From Pelomonas caseinilytica (lineage in GTDB: Bacteria > Pseudomonadota > Gammaproteobacteria > Burkholderiales > Burkholderiaceae_C), in the NCBI RefSeq assembly GCF_021353235.1, contig NZ_JAJTWT010000001.1, positions 248,001-312,000 on the forward strand: a stretch of DNA of 64,000 nucleotides, read 5' to 3'. Of this stretch, positions 53,881 through 63,038 are shown one piece after another. The notes below the pieces were generated by a model that worked only from the letters and a program-made list of their open reading frames with translations, had not been told where the DNA came from and ran no database searches. Position numbers and translations under genes: made by a program. Within the stretch, counting starts at the first letter, position 1. The number at the start of each line of letters is the position of its first letter.

Positions 53881-53974
53881 GCGGGCAGTGGGGCGGGCCT
53901 GATGCGAAGGTAAAGGAGGAGGCCCGCGTAGCGGGCCGGGGGACACGAAGCATCAGGCCCGCCCCGCTGCCCGC
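53881..53974. repeat. Long hairpin element B2 (94 bp), inverted relative to B1
   Basis: Arms of 25 bases (53881-53905 and 53950-53974) pair with one mismatch. The 44-base core (53906-53949) is the reverse of the B1 core with four differences; two of these change one base pair of the inner stem from G-C to C-G (GGCCCGC-tac-GCGGGCC), so the stem is preserved. On the plus strand the core reads GAAGGTAAAGGAGGAGG, a strong Shine-Dalgarno-like stretch with no gene after it; the other strand resembles the anti-Shine-Dalgarno end of 16S rRNA. Confidence 0.9.
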
Positions 53975-54148
53975 GCCCATCCCGGCCGATGCATGGGACC
54001 ATCGATCAGGTCGATGGCGGGCCGTAGCCGCCCTACAGCGTCCTCGGCATCAAGCCGTTGAGTGACTGCTTTCAGACCGCGAATTCCATGGATCGAAAGA
54101 CCGCAAAGGGTCGAAAGCTCCCCATCAACCCGGCCCTCTTGGGCCGCC
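53975..54148. other. Non-coding remainder of the 513-bp gap 53636-54148
   Basis: Apart from B1 and B2 the gap has no supportable gene. A small perfect hairpin CCATCGA-tcagg-TCGATGG lies at 53999-54017. The part near the permease stop contains two TCGAAAG words and ends GC-rich. 53636-53736, upstream of the TPP-enzyme gene, should hold its promoter, but no clear -10/-35 pair is visible. Confidence 0.6.
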
Positions 54149-55279
54149 TCACTCCCCAGCCGCCCCGCCCTCTCCCCCATCGCGTCCCTCCCGGGCAACC
54201 GCGGGCTGAGCCTCCGCCTCCCGGGCCTCGATGAACAGGTCCCACACCGCCACGAACAAGGCCGCGATGGCCGGGCCGATGACGAAGCCGTTGATGCCGA
54301 AGACGGCCATGCCGCCGAGGGTGGAGATGAGCACCAGGTAGTCGGGCATGCGGGTGTCCTTGCCGACGAGGATGGGACGCAGCACGTTGTCCACCAGGCC
54401 GATCACCAGCACGCCGTAGGCGATCAGCGCCACGCCCTGCCAGATCGCGCCGGTGACGAGGAAGAAGAGCGCCACGGGCAGCCAGATCAGCCCGGCGCCG
54501 ATGGCCGGCAGCAGCGACAGGAAGCCCATGGCCACCGCCCACAGCAGCGCGCCCTTGATGCCGAGAAACCAGAAGGCCAGGCCGCCGAGCGCGCCCTGGG
54601 CTGCGGCCACGAGGATGTTGCCCTTGACGGTGGCGCGGATGACGGTGATGAACTTCTCGGCCAGGCGGCGGCGGTGCTCCGGCGCCAGCGGCACGGCGGC
54701 GCGGATGCGCTGGCTCAGGGCCGCGCCGTCGCGCAGCAGGAAGAAGGCCAGGTAGAGCATCACGAAGAAGCTGACGACGAGGTCGAGCGCGTTCTGGCCG
54801 ACGTTGTAGACCTGCCCGGCGATCCACTGGCTGCCGCGGCCAACGGCCTCCGCGATGCGGGCCTGCAGGTCCTTGAAGTCGGTCAGCCCGAAGTGTTCCA
54901 GCAGGTCGTGCAGCCAGGCCGGCGTGACCGCCACGACCTGCTCGAAGTAGCGGGCGAAGTTGGTCTCGCCCGACTGCACGCGCTGGTACAGCGCCGCCCC
55001 CTCCTTCAGCAGCATGCCGGCCAGCAGCGTCATGGGCAGCACGACGATGAGCACGACCAGGGACAGCGTGGCCAGCGCCGCCAGCGTGCGCCTGTCCTTC
55101 CAGCGGCGCAGCAGCCGCGCCTGGACGGGCGCGAAGAGGATGGCGATCACCGCCCCCCAGAAGACCGCGCCGGCGAAGGGCTGCAGGATCCACAGGAAGG
55201 CCAGGCTGACCGCGATCATCAGCGCCACGAAGGCCTTGTGCTCGAAGGCCGGCGAGGTGATGAAGGTCTTGAATTTCAT
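54149..55279 (-). CDS. AI-2E family transporter (UPF0118)
   Basis: 376 aa with about eight hydrophobic segments. Family pattern: AVSLAFLWILQPFAGAVFWG near the N-terminus, a soluble loop, then LDLVVSFFVMLYLAFFLLRD, SLLPAIGAGLIWLPVALFFL and YLVLISTLGGMAVFGINGFV. Some relatives export autoinducer-2; others are Na+/H+ antiporters, so the substrate is open. The charged C-terminus (EAREAEAQPAVAREGRDGGE) is cytosolic. No close operon partner. Confidence 0.9.
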   Translation of the reverse strand: MKFKTFITSPAFEHKAFVALMIAVSLAFLWILQPFAGAVFWGAVIAILFAPVQARLLRRWKDRRTLAALATLSLVVLIVVLPMTLLAGMLLKEGAALYQRVQSGETNFARYFEQVVAVTPAWLHDLLEHFGLTDFKDLQARIAEAVGRGSQWIAGQVYNVGQNALDLVVSFFVMLYLAFFLLRDGAALSQRIRAAVPLAPEHRRRLAEKFITVIRATVKGNILVAAAQGALGGLAFWFLGIKGALLWAVAMGFLSLLPAIGAGLIWLPVALFFLVTGAIWQGVALIAYGVLVIGLVDNVLRPILVGKDTRMPDYLVLISTLGGMAVFGINGFVIGPAIAALFVAVWDLFIEAREAEAQPAVAREGRDGGEGGAAGE

Positions 55280-55364
55280 GCGGCGCGTTCAGGTCACCCG
55301 GGGCGGAAGCCCATCGTAAGGCCCGCGCCGGCGGACCCCGGCGCCACGGCGCCCGACCGTCGCG

Positions 55365-56621
55365 TCAGGCCGCCGCCACCGCGGCCGGACGCCGCGACAC
55401 GCCCAGCCCCACCATGCCCGCCGAGGCGATGCCCATCAGCAGCGCCGCCGCCGACCCCGCGAACACGCCGCGCGGCATGCCGTGGTCGAGGATGGCGCCG
55501 AACACCGGCGCCGCGATGGCGAAGCCGATGTCCAGCCCGGAATACACCGTGCCGTAGACCCGGCCCGTCGCGCCGGGGGGCGCGGCGCGCTTGATCAGCA
55601 TGTCGCGCGAGGGCCCGGCCAGGCCGGTGCCGAAGCCGGCGCAGGCCGCCACGGCCGCGGCCAGGCCGCCGGGCAGCCAGCCGGTCGCCGCCAGCAGCAA
55701 CAGGGCGGCAGCAAAGGCCATGGCGAAGGCGATGGTGCGCTCCAGCCGCTGCGCCCGCGCGACGAGGAAGCCGCCGCAGACCATGCCCGCCGCCCCCGCC
55801 AGCATGTAGCCGGTCACGACGTAGGCCGTCTGCGCCAGCGGCAGGCCGTAGATCTGGTGCAGCGCGGGGCTGGCGAAGCTCTGGATGGCCGACAGCGCCG
55901 CCGTGCTCCAGAAGAAGAAGGAGAAGCACAGCCACACCGAAGGCAGCTTGAGGAAGGCCATGGGGTGCTCGGGCTTGGCGCCGACAGCAGGCTTGGCATG
56001 GCCCCAACTGCCCTGCCGGTCGTCGATGGCCGCGCGCTGCAGGAACAGCAGCCCGATGACGGCCAGTGCCACCAGCGCGGTGCCGAGGTAGGCCATGCGC
56101 CAGTTGCCGGTGGCGTTGGCGATACCCATGGAGAACACCGGCGCGACCGCCCAGCCGAGGTTGCCGCTGATGCCGTGCACCGAGAAGGCGTGCCCCAGCC
56201 GCGGCGGCGAGACCCGCTTGTTCAGGATGGTGAAGTCCGCCGGGTGGAAGGGCGCGTTGCCGACGCCCGCCAGGGCCGCCGCCAGCATCAGCCCGCCGAA
56301 TCCCTGCGCCAGCCCCGCCGCCACCGACGCCAGGAAGAAGCTCGCCATGGCGGCGAAGAGGACCGGCCGCGCGCCGATGCGGTCGACGACGAAGCCCGCC
56401 AGGGCCTGGCCCGCCCCCGAGATGACGAAGAAGGTCGTCACCAGCAGGCCCAGCTCCGAGTAGCTGAGCCCGAAGGCCTGGATGAAGGCCGGAAACAGCG
56501 GCGGCAGCAGCATGTGGAAGAAGTGCGACGTGCCATGGGCGATGCCGATGGTGGAGATGGTGGCGACGTCGCGCCGGCGCTGCAGGCCGGCGTCGAAGGA
56601 GGACGCGAGGGCGGTGTTCAT
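55365..56621 (-). CDS. MFS transporter, fosmidomycin-resistance-like
   Basis: 418 aa, 12 helices. ISTIGIAHGTSHFFHMLLPP at the N-terminus, GFVVDRIGARPVLF for motif A and NAPFHPADFTILNKRVSPPR are typical of the Fsr branch. It is an efflux-type carrier; in E. coli the relative exports fosmidomycin. The start is ATG 56621. Divergent from an AraC-type gene 70 bp away that probably controls it. Confidence 0.87.
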   Translation of the reverse strand: MNTALASSFDAGLQRRRDVATISTIGIAHGTSHFFHMLLPPLFPAFIQAFGLSYSELGLLVTTFFVISGAGQALAGFVVDRIGARPVLFAAMASFFLASVAAGLAQGFGGLMLAAALAGVGNAPFHPADFTILNKRVSPPRLGHAFSVHGISGNLGWAVAPVFSMGIANATGNWRMAYLGTALVALAVIGLLFLQRAAIDDRQGSWGHAKPAVGAKPEHPMAFLKLPSVWLCFSFFFWSTAALSAIQSFASPALHQIYGLPLAQTAYVVTGYMLAGAAGMVCGGFLVARAQRLERTIAFAMAFAAALLLLAATGWLPGGLAAAVAACAGFGTGLAGPSRDMLIKRAAPPGATGRVYGTVYSGLDIGFAIAAPVFGAILDHGMPRGVFAGSAAALLMGIASAGMVGLGVSRRPAAVAAA

Positions 56622-56691
56622 CGGCCGCACTGTAGGTAGCCAGGCGACGGCGCAGTTACGATGGTTCGTCAAGTTCTGTCGAAAACCAGCC

Positions 56692-57501
56692 ATGGCCTCT
56701 CGAACCAGCGTGCCCGCCTTCTCGCCCGAACGCTTTGCGCCCACGGCCGAGCGGCCCTTGCGCGCCAAGGCTCGTGCACTGGAGCACCAGACCGACATCC
56801 AGCCCCACCGCCACGACTGGGGCCAGCTCGTCTTCTCGATGACGGGCGCCGTGCGCGTCAACACCGAGGCCTCGACCTACATCGTGCCGCCGTCGCGGGC
56901 GGTGTGGATCCCGCCGGGCAAGGTCCATGCGGTGACGGCCATCGAGCAGTGCGACCTGCGCACCCTCTACCTCGGCCCCGGCCTGCTGCCGGGCGAGGCC
57001 TGGAGCGCCGGCCGCGTGCTGGAGGTGTCGCCGCTGCTGCGCGAGCTGGTGCTCGCCCTGCCCTCCACGCCCGACCCCGTGCCCGCCGAAGACGCGGAGG
57101 ACGCCGAGCGCCGGCGCGGCATCGAGGGCCTGGTGCTGGCCGAACTCAGGCGCGCCCGCACGCTGGCCCTGGGCGTCACCCTGCCGCAGGACGCGCGCCT
57201 GCGGCGGCTGTGCGAGGCCATGCTGCGCGAGCCCGGCCGCCACGCCGGCCTCGAGGAATGGGCGGCCGAAGCCGGGGCCAGCCCGCGCACGCTGAGCCGG
57301 CTCTTCCGCGAGCAGCTCGGCACCAGCTTCGCGCAGTGGCGCTCGCAGCTGCTGCTGGCCCACGCCTTGACCCTCGCGGCCCGCGGCCGGCCCATGAGCC
57401 ATATCGCCGCCGAACTCGGCTACGCCAGCGCCAGCGCGTTCACGGCCATGGTGACCCGCACGGTCGGCATGCCGCCGAGCCGCTTCTTCGCGGCGGCCTG
57501 A
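56692..57501 (+). CDS. AraC family transcriptional regulator
   Basis: 269 aa. N-terminal cupin-like ligand domain (QPHRHDWGQLVFSMTGAVRV, VPPSRAVWIPPGKVHAV) and two C-terminal helix-turn-helix units (GLEEWAAEAGASPRTLSRLF; PMSHIAAELGYASASAFTAM). The start ATG 56692 suits the usual length. It faces away from the Fsr-like MFS gene, an arrangement common for regulator-exporter pairs. Ligand unknown. Confidence 0.9.
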   Translation: MASRTSVPAFSPERFAPTAERPLRAKARALEHQTDIQPHRHDWGQLVFSMTGAVRVNTEASTYIVPPSRAVWIPPGKVHAVTAIEQCDLRTLYLGPGLLPGEAWSAGRVLEVSPLLRELVLALPSTPDPVPAEDAEDAERRRGIEGLVLAELRRARTLALGVTLPQDARLRRLCEAMLREPGRHAGLEEWAAEAGASPRTLSRLFREQLGTSFAQWRSQLLLAHALTLAARGRPMSHIAAELGYASASAFTAMVTRTVGMPPSRFFAAA

Positions 57502-57659
57502 CGCCCGGTTACGCGGCTCACAACTCGCAAACCTTGCGTGGTTGCGGCGGTCCGCGCGCGGCCATCGCCCGGCGTTGACGGCCTGGGGCAGGAGCGGCGG
57601 CGCCCCGTGCGAGGATGAAGCCGCCCGACATGAAGCCGCCCGACAACAAGGAGAACAAC

Positions 57660-58604
57660 ATGCAACGACGTCACTGCACCCTGGCCCTGGCCGCCCTGCT
57701 GGCCACCGCCCTGTCCCGGCCCGCGCTGGCGCGGGACGACGACGACGGCGAATTCCTCATCCTGCACGCCCGCTACGGCACGGAGGAGCGCAACGTCAAC
57801 GTCACCGAGAGGCTGCGCGAGCTGGCGCGCCAGGACCGGCGCTTTCGCCTGACCAACGACGTCTTCGGCGTCGATCCCGACCCGGGCCGCACCAAGACGC
57901 TGCGCATCTTCACCCGCGACCGCCAGGGCCACGACCGCAGCTTCGACTACCGCGAGTACGACACCGTGGACGGCGCCCAGTTCATCGGCTGGGGCGGCGG
58001 GCGCTGGGGCGAGGGCGAGTGGTCGCGCGGCTGGCACGGCGGCCCGCCGCGGGACGAGGGCCGCGACAGCGGCGAGTTCACCATCCTCTACGCCACCTAC
58101 GGCACCTCCCGGCGTGAAGTGGACGTGACCGACCGCCTGCGCGAGCTGGCCCGGCGCGACCAGCGCTTCCGCCTGGGCAACGAGGTCTTCGGCATGGACC
58201 CCGACCCGGGCCAGACCAAGCGGCTGCGCATCGTCGCCCGCGACCGCGGCGGCCGGGAGCGCAGCTTCGAGTACCGCGAGTACGACACCGTGGACGGCGC
58301 CCAGTTCGTCGGCTGGGGCCGCGGCGACTGGGGCCGCGGTGGCGACTACGGGCCTGGCCGGCCAGGCGACCGCCTCGTCATCGAAAGCGCGAGCTACGGC
58401 AGCGACAACCGCTGGATCGACGCGACGCAGGCCCTGCGCGCCCAGGCGCGCGGCGACCGCTTCGAGGCCGAGGTGAGCAACGAGCTGGTCGGTTATGACC
58501 CCGCACCGGGCCAGCGCAAGCTGCTCACCGTCAGCTTCCGCCTGGGCAACGGGCCGGTCAACACGGTGCGCGTGCGCGAAGGCGACCGTCTGCGCCTGCC
58601 CTGA
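57660..58604 (+). CDS. Secreted protein with three DUF3395-like repeats
   Basis: 314 aa, ATG preceded by AAGGAG. Signal peptide about 1-25 (LALAALLATALSRPALA). Three copies of one beta-rich domain follow: 31-109, 139-218 and 238-308, each with a YG near the start, a VTERLRELA-type helix and a DPxPGxxKxL motif (VDPDPGRTKTL, MDPDPGQTKRL, YDPAPGQRKLL). The first two are very alike and share YREYDTVDGAQF, showing a recent duplication; they are joined by Gly/Arg-rich linkers. Similar domains occur at the C-terminus of DnaJC11-type proteins. Function unknown. Confidence 0.8.
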   Translation: MQRRHCTLALAALLATALSRPALARDDDDGEFLILHARYGTEERNVNVTERLRELARQDRRFRLTNDVFGVDPDPGRTKTLRIFTRDRQGHDRSFDYREYDTVDGAQFIGWGGGRWGEGEWSRGWHGGPPRDEGRDSGEFTILYATYGTSRREVDVTDRLRELARRDQRFRLGNEVFGMDPDPGQTKRLRIVARDRGGRERSFEYREYDTVDGAQFVGWGRGDWGRGGDYGPGRPGDRLVIESASYGSDNRWIDATQALRAQARGDRFEAEVSNELVGYDPAPGQRKLLTVSFRLGNGPVNTVRVREGDRLRLP

Positions 58605-58718
58605 ATCCGGCGCCTCCCCGCCGGCACCGGGGCCTTGCCCGGGCGGCGGGGCGTGGCGGCCCGCGGTGCGCGACACTTGAGGCTGCAACTGCCAGCGGCC
58701 ACCGGGGCCGCCGCCACG

Positions 58719-59819
58719 ATGTCCCAGACGCTTTTCGACTACACCAGGCAGGACGCCGCGGGCGCCTGCTCCACCGCCCATGCCTGGGCCAAGGTGCCGC
58801 CCATGCTGACGCCCTCGGAGCGCAGCGCCCAGGCGGAGCGCGCCGCTGAACTGCTGCGCCAGCATGACGCCGTCCTCGTCGCCCACTACTACGTGGACGG
58901 CGCCCTGCAGGACCTCGCCCTGGCCACCGGCGGCTGCGTGGCCGATTCCCTGGAGATGGCCCGCTTCGGCCGCGACCACCCGGCCCGCACCCTGGTCGTG
59001 GCCGGTGTGCGCTTCATGGGCGAAACGGCCAAGATCCTCAGCCCCGAAAAGCGCGTGCTCATGCCCGACCTCGACGCGACCTGCTCGCTCGACCTGGGCT
59101 GCCCCGCCGACGATTTCGCCGCCTTCTGCGACGCGCATCCCGACCGCCAGGTCGTCGTCTACGCCAACACCAGCGCCGCCGTGAAGGCGCGTGCCGACTG
59201 GATGGTGACGAGTTCCTGCGCGCTGGAGATCGTGGCCGACCTGCACGCCCGGGGCCAGAAGATCCTCTGGGCGCCCGACCGGCACCTCGGCCGCTACATC
59301 CAGGAGCAGACCGGCGCCGACATGCTGATGTGGAACGGCGCCTGCATCGTCCACGACGAGTTCAAGGGCCTGGAGCTGGAGCTGCTGCGCGAGCAGCACC
59401 CGGGGGCGCTGGTGCTGGTGCACCCGGAGTCGCCCAAGTCCGTGGTCGAGCAGGCCGATGTCGTCGGCTCGACGTCGGCACTGATCAAGGCCGTCGTCGA
59501 GGGCCAGGCCCAGACCTACATCGTCGCCACCGACAACGGCATCCTGCACCGCATGCGCCAGCTCGCGCCGCACAAGACGCTGATCGAGGCGCCCACCGCC
59601 GGCAACAGCGCCACGTGCAAGAGCTGCGCCCACTGCCCGTGGATGGCCATGAACGGCCTCACCAACCTGGTGGCATGCCTGGAAAACGGCCGGCCCGAGA
59701 TCCAGGTCGAGGAGGACATCCGCGTCAAGGCGCAGCGCTGCATCAACCGCATGCTGGATTTCACGGCCGCACGCAAGGCGGCGGTCACCGGAATGACGCC
59801 AGGCATCGGTGCCGCCTGA
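58719..59819 (+). CDS. nadA: Quinolinate synthase
   Basis: 366 aa; condenses iminoaspartate with dihydroxyacetone phosphate to quinolinate in NAD synthesis, using a [4Fe-4S] cluster. Cluster cysteines lie in [26 protein letters not shown] and the C-terminal [25 protein letters not shown] and [19 protein letters not shown] bind substrate. Start ATG 58719. Its partner nadB is 1.6 kb downstream on the other strand, not in an operon with it. Confidence 0.96.
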   Translation: MSQTLFDYTRQDAAGACSTAHAWAKVPPMLTPSERSAQAERAAELLRQHDAVLVAHYYVDGALQDLALATGGCVADSLEMARFGRDHPARTLVVAGVRFMGETAKILSPEKRVLMPDLDATCSLDLGCPADDFAAFCDAHPDRQVVVYANTSAAVKARADWMVTSSCALEIVADLHARGQKILWAPDRHLGRYIQEQTGADMLMWNGACIVHDEFKGLELELLREQHPGALVLVHPESPKSVVEQADVVGSTSALIKAVVEGQAQTYIVATDNGILHRMRQLAPHKTLIEAPTAGNSATCKSCAHCPWMAMNGLTNLVACLENGRPEIQVEEDIRVKAQRCINRMLDFTAARKAAVTGMTPGIGAA

Positions 59820-59869
59820 TGGCGCTATAAACGCGCCACGACCACGCCACGTTCCGAGGAGGCCCCGCG

Positions 59870-60160
59870 ATGAATGCCGACTTCAGCTCCCTCTACAACC
59901 ACCACGAGCGCGAAGTCTTCGCCGCGGTGCTGGACGCCTCCAAGGACTACCCCGAGATCGCCGCCAGCAACGACCTGCTCTGCGACGTCGCCTGCGTGGC
60001 CCTGAACCGCCTGCCCCCGCGCTACATCCGCCACGAGGTGGACTTCAGCTTCTACCTGACCGAGCACGAGCGCCTCGAGATCGACAACGCCATCACCGAG
60101 GCGGTGGGCTATGCCTTCAACTTCGTGCAGGCGAGGACGGCGTTGCGGGCACGCAAGTAG
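59870..60160 (+). CDS. ComFB family protein
   Basis: 96 aa. The conserved block LLCDVACVALNRLPPRYIRH followed by DVDFSFYLTEHERLEIDNAI is the late-competence ComFB signature. Recent work on cyanobacterial and other members shows cyclic dinucleotide binding, so a second-messenger receptor role is plausible here; this is family knowledge, not seen in the sequence. GGAGG lies upstream of the ATG. No competence genes nearby. Confidence 0.87.
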   Translation: MNADFSSLYNHHEREVFAAVLDASKDYPEIAASNDLLCDVACVALNRLPPRYIRHEVDFSFYLTEHERLEIDNAITEAVGYAFNFVQARTALRARK

Positions 60161-60224
60161 CACAGCCCCGGGGCAGGGGCGCCTCCCGTGACGCCCCTTG
60201 CCAATGCGGCCTCCACCCTTTAAA

Positions 60225-60234
60225 GTGATATCAC
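60225..60234. promoter_or_regulatory. Palindromic operator candidate before the SPFH gene
   Basis: GTGATATCAC, a perfect 10-bp palindrome in an AT-rich patch (TAAA before, CTTTTA after), sits 16 bp upstream of the SPFH start, just before its GGAGGA ribosome binding site. The ribbon-helix-helix protein encoded at the end of the pair is a natural candidate to bind it. Confidence 0.5.
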
Positions 60235-60250
60235 CTTTTAGGGAGGAGAC

Positions 60251-61138
60251 ATGCAATCCATCACTATCCGCAAGGAGACCGTCGCGCGCAGCGTGAACGG
60301 ACTATCCATCATCCCCGTGGCCCTTGCCATCGCCGTCCTCGCCACTCTGGCGAGTTGGGTAGAAGCCATCGGCAAGCTATCGTTCCTGCTGTCGATCGCG
60401 CTGGGCCTCGTCGAGATGGCGGTGCTTCGCGGCTTCTATATCCTGCAGCCCAACCAGGCGATGGTGCTCACCCTCTTCGGCAAGTACACGGGCACAGACC
60501 GCAGCGAGGGGCTGCGCTGGAGCAATCCGCTGATGGTCCGCCGGCTCATCTCCCAGCGGGCACGCAATCTCAACGCGCCCCCCATCAAGGTGAACGACAA
60601 ACGGGGCAACCCCGTCGAGATCAGTGCCGCGGTCGTCTGGTGCGTGGGCAATCCTGCCTGCGCCGTCTTCGACGTCGACAACTACGAGACCTTCGTCAAT
60701 GTCCAGGCCGAGGCAGCAATCCGGCATCTGGCCTCGCAATACGCCTACGACGAAGGTGAGGACCTCGCCGCCGATGAGACCACGCTACGGGCCGGACAGG
60801 ACGAAGTGTCGGCAAGCCTGATCCAAGAGCTCCTTGCTCGCCTGGCTCCAGCCGGCGTGGCGGTGCTCGACGCCAAGATCACCCACCTGGCCTACGCCCC
60901 CGAGATCGCCCAGGTGATGCTGCGCCGCCAGCAAGCCGAGGCCATCATCAGCGCACGCAAGAAGATCGTCCAGGGCGCGGTGACCATGGTGGAAGAGGCG
61001 CTGCGCGGCCTGTCCGAGCGCGAGATCGTCGTGCTGGACGACGAACGCAAGGCCGCCATGGTGTCCAACCTGCTCGTCGTGCTGTGCTCGGACAAGGACA
61101 CCCAGCCCATCGTCAACGCCGGCACGCTCTACGCATGA
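60251..61138 (+). CDS. SPFH/band 7 membrane protein
   Basis: 295 aa. Two adjacent hydrophobic segments ([37 protein letters not shown]) anchor it, then the SPFH domain: [40 protein letters not shown] and [20 protein letters not shown]. The C-terminal [20 protein letters not shown] forms the coiled region seen in stomatin-like proteins. Such proteins build ring-shaped scaffolds in the inner membrane. GGAGGA sits before the ATG. Paired with a small ribbon-helix-helix gene 12 bp downstream. Confidence 0.9.
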   Translation: MQSITIRKETVARSVNGLSIIPVALAIAVLATLASWVEAIGKLSFLLSIALGLVEMAVLRGFYILQPNQAMVLTLFGKYTGTDRSEGLRWSNPLMVRRLISQRARNLNAPPIKVNDKRGNPVEISAAVVWCVGNPACAVFDVDNYETFVNVQAEAAIRHLASQYAYDEGEDLAADETTLRAGQDEVSASLIQELLARLAPAGVAVLDAKITHLAYAPEIAQVMLRRQQAEAIISARKKIVQGAVTMVEEALRGLSEREIVVLDDERKAAMVSNLLVVLCSDKDTQPIVNAGTLYA

Positions 61139-61150
61139 GCTTCATCCGGC

Positions 61151-61366
61151 ATGGCCAGCCCTGACAAGAAGGCCTTTGCGCTGCGGCTGGACCCGGCGCT
61201 GTGGGCCCAGATCGAGCGCCTGGCGGCGCAGGAGCTGCGTTCGGCCAACGCGCAGATCGAACTGCTGCTGCGCGAGGCGCTGGCGCGGCGCGGCATCAAG
61301 CCGGCCGCCAGCCCTACGCCGCGCCGTGGCCGGCCGCCGAACGAGGCGGCCGAGGGCGACGGCTGA
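61151..61366 (+). CDS. Arc/CopG-type ribbon-helix-helix protein
   Basis: 71 aa. KKAFALRLDPALWAQIERLA then SANAQIELLLREALARRG is the Arc-type ribbon-helix-helix DNA-binding fold; a basic Pro-rich tail (PRRGRPPNE) follows. In many genomes such a protein directly follows an SPFH gene, probably as its regulator rather than an antitoxin. The upstream palindrome GTGATATCAC may be its operator. Its stop is 3 bp from the nadB stop on the other strand. Confidence 0.87.
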   Translation: MASPDKKAFALRLDPALWAQIERLAAQELRSANAQIELLLREALARRGIKPAASPTPRRGRPPNEAAEGDG

Positions 61367-61369
61367 TCC

Positions 61370-62986
61370 TCAGCGCCGCCGCGTCTTGCTGATCAGCACT
61401 GTCGGGAAGCTGGCCGGCAGGGTCTGGGGATAGTCGCGGCTGAAGTGCAGGCCGCGGCTTTCGTGGCGCATCAGGGCCGAGCGCACGATGAGTTCGGCGC
61501 ACTCCACCAGGTTGCGCAGTTCGAGCAGGTCGCGCGTCACGCGGAAGCTGCCGTAGTAGTCGTCGATCTCGCCACGCAGCAGCTTGATGCGGTGCAGGGC
61601 GCGTTCCAGCCGCTTGGTGGTGCGCACGATGCCGACGTAGTTCCACATCAGCAGGCGCAGCTCGTCCCAGTTGTGGGCGATGACGACCTGCTCGTCGGCG
61701 TTCTCCACCTGGCTCTCGTCCCAGGCCGGCAGCGGGGCGGCGGGCTGGGGCGTCAGCTCGAGGATGTCGCGGGCGCAGGTCTGGCCGAGCACCACGCATT
61801 CCAGCAGCGAGTTGCTGGCCAGGCGGTTGGCGCCGTGCAGGCCGGTGTAGCCCGTCTCGCCGACGGCATACAGGCCCGGCAGGTCGCAGCGGCCGTTCAG
61901 GTCGGTCACCGCGCCGCCGCAGGTGAAGTGCACGGCAGGCACCACGGGGATGGGCTGCCTGGCGATGTCGATGCCGAGCTTGAGGCAGCGCGCGTGGATG
62001 GTCGGGAAATGCTCGACCAGGAAGGCTTCGCCCAGGTGGGTGGCGTCCAGCCACACGTGGTCGAGGCCGTGCTTTTTCATCTCGAAGTCGATGGCACGGG
62101 CGACGATGTCGCGCGGCGCCAGCTCCATGCGGGCGTCGTGCGCGGCCATGAAGCGCGTGCCATCGGGCAGCTTGAGGTGGCCCCCTTCGCCGCGCAAGGC
62201 CTCGGTGATCAGGAAGCCGCGGTCCTGCGGATGGGCGTTGGGCACGTACAGGCAGGTCGGGTGGAACTGGATGAACTCCATGTTGGCCACCCGACAGCCC
62301 GCCCGCCAGGCCATGGCGATGCCGTCGCCGGTGGAGGTGTCGGGGTTGGTGGTGTAGCGGTAGACCTTGCCGGCCCCGCCCGTGGCCAGCACGACGGCCC
62401 GCGCGGCCAGGGTCTCGACGCGCTGGGCGTCGATGTCCAGCGCGTAGACGCCATAGACCCGCGACGGCTCGTCGCGCTGCACGTGGCGCGAGGTGATCAG
62501 GTCCACCGCCATCCAGCGCTCGCGCAGGCTGATGTTGGGATGCTGGCGGGCCAGCGACAGCAACTGGTCGTGGATGGCCTTGCCCGTGGCGTCGGCCGCA
62601 TGGGCGATGCGCCGCACGGCATGGCCGCCCTCGCGGGTGAGGTGCAGGCCCAGCGGCCCGGTGTCGTCGGTCGTGAAGGGCACGCCCTGCCCGACGAGCC
62701 AGCCCACGGCCGCGGCGCTGCGCTCGGCGATGAAGCGGGCCGCCGCCTCGTCGACGAGGCCGGCACCGGCTTCCTGGGTGTCGCGCACATGGCTCTCAAT
62801 GGAGTCGTCGCTGCCCAGCACGCCGACGATGCCGCCCTGGGCCCAGGCGGTGGCGGCTTCGTCGAGCTGGCGCTTGGCCAGCACGACCACGGGCACGGTA
62901 TCGGCCAGGTGCAGGGCGACGGTGAGGCCGGCCAGGCCGGCGCCAATGATGACGACCGGGGCGTCAAGCGGGGGGGCTGCAGTCAT
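61370..62986 (-). CDS. nadB: L-aspartate oxidase
   Basis: 538 aa flavoprotein oxidising L-aspartate to iminoaspartate, the substrate for NadA. FAD motif [38 protein letters not shown], active-site region [19 protein letters not shown] and [20 protein letters not shown], and [18 protein letters not shown] with the catalytic Arg. The start ATG 62986 gives the usual N-terminus. Divergent from the partial phosphotransferase gene, 52 bp apart. Confidence 0.96.
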   Translation of the reverse strand: MTAAPPLDAPVVIIGAGLAGLTVALHLADTVPVVVLAKRQLDEAATAWAQGGIVGVLGSDDSIESHVRDTQEAGAGLVDEAAARFIAERSAAAVGWLVGQGVPFTTDDTGPLGLHLTREGGHAVRRIAHAADATGKAIHDQLLSLARQHPNISLRERWMAVDLITSRHVQRDEPSRVYGVYALDIDAQRVETLAARAVVLATGGAGKVYRYTTNPDTSTGDGIAMAWRAGCRVANMEFIQFHPTCLYVPNAHPQDRGFLITEALRGEGGHLKLPDGTRFMAAHDARMELAPRDIVARAIDFEMKKHGLDHVWLDATHLGEAFLVEHFPTIHARCLKLGIDIARQPIPVVPAVHFTCGGAVTDLNGRCDLPGLYAVGETGYTGLHGANRLASNSLLECVVLGQTCARDILELTPQPAAPLPAWDESQVENADEQVVIAHNWDELRLLMWNYVGIVRTTKRLERALHRIKLLRGEIDDYYGSFRVTRDLLELRNLVECAELIVRSALMRHESRGLHFSRDYPQTLPASFPTVLISKTRRR

Positions 62987-63038
62987 GGCCCGGCATTGTC
63001 CTGCACGCGAGGCCGCACAATGCCGGCCCGGATTTGCC

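Noticed and set aside
53706-54002. 98-aa minus-strand open frame through the B1/B2 elements
   Set aside because: It reads through two inverted palindromes in unrelated reading phases; no SD and no conservation expected.
57615-57660. Earlier ATG starts for the three-repeat secreted protein
   Set aside because: These lie in a 15-bp tandem repeat without an SD; the ATG at 57660 has AAGGAG and opens directly on a signal peptide.
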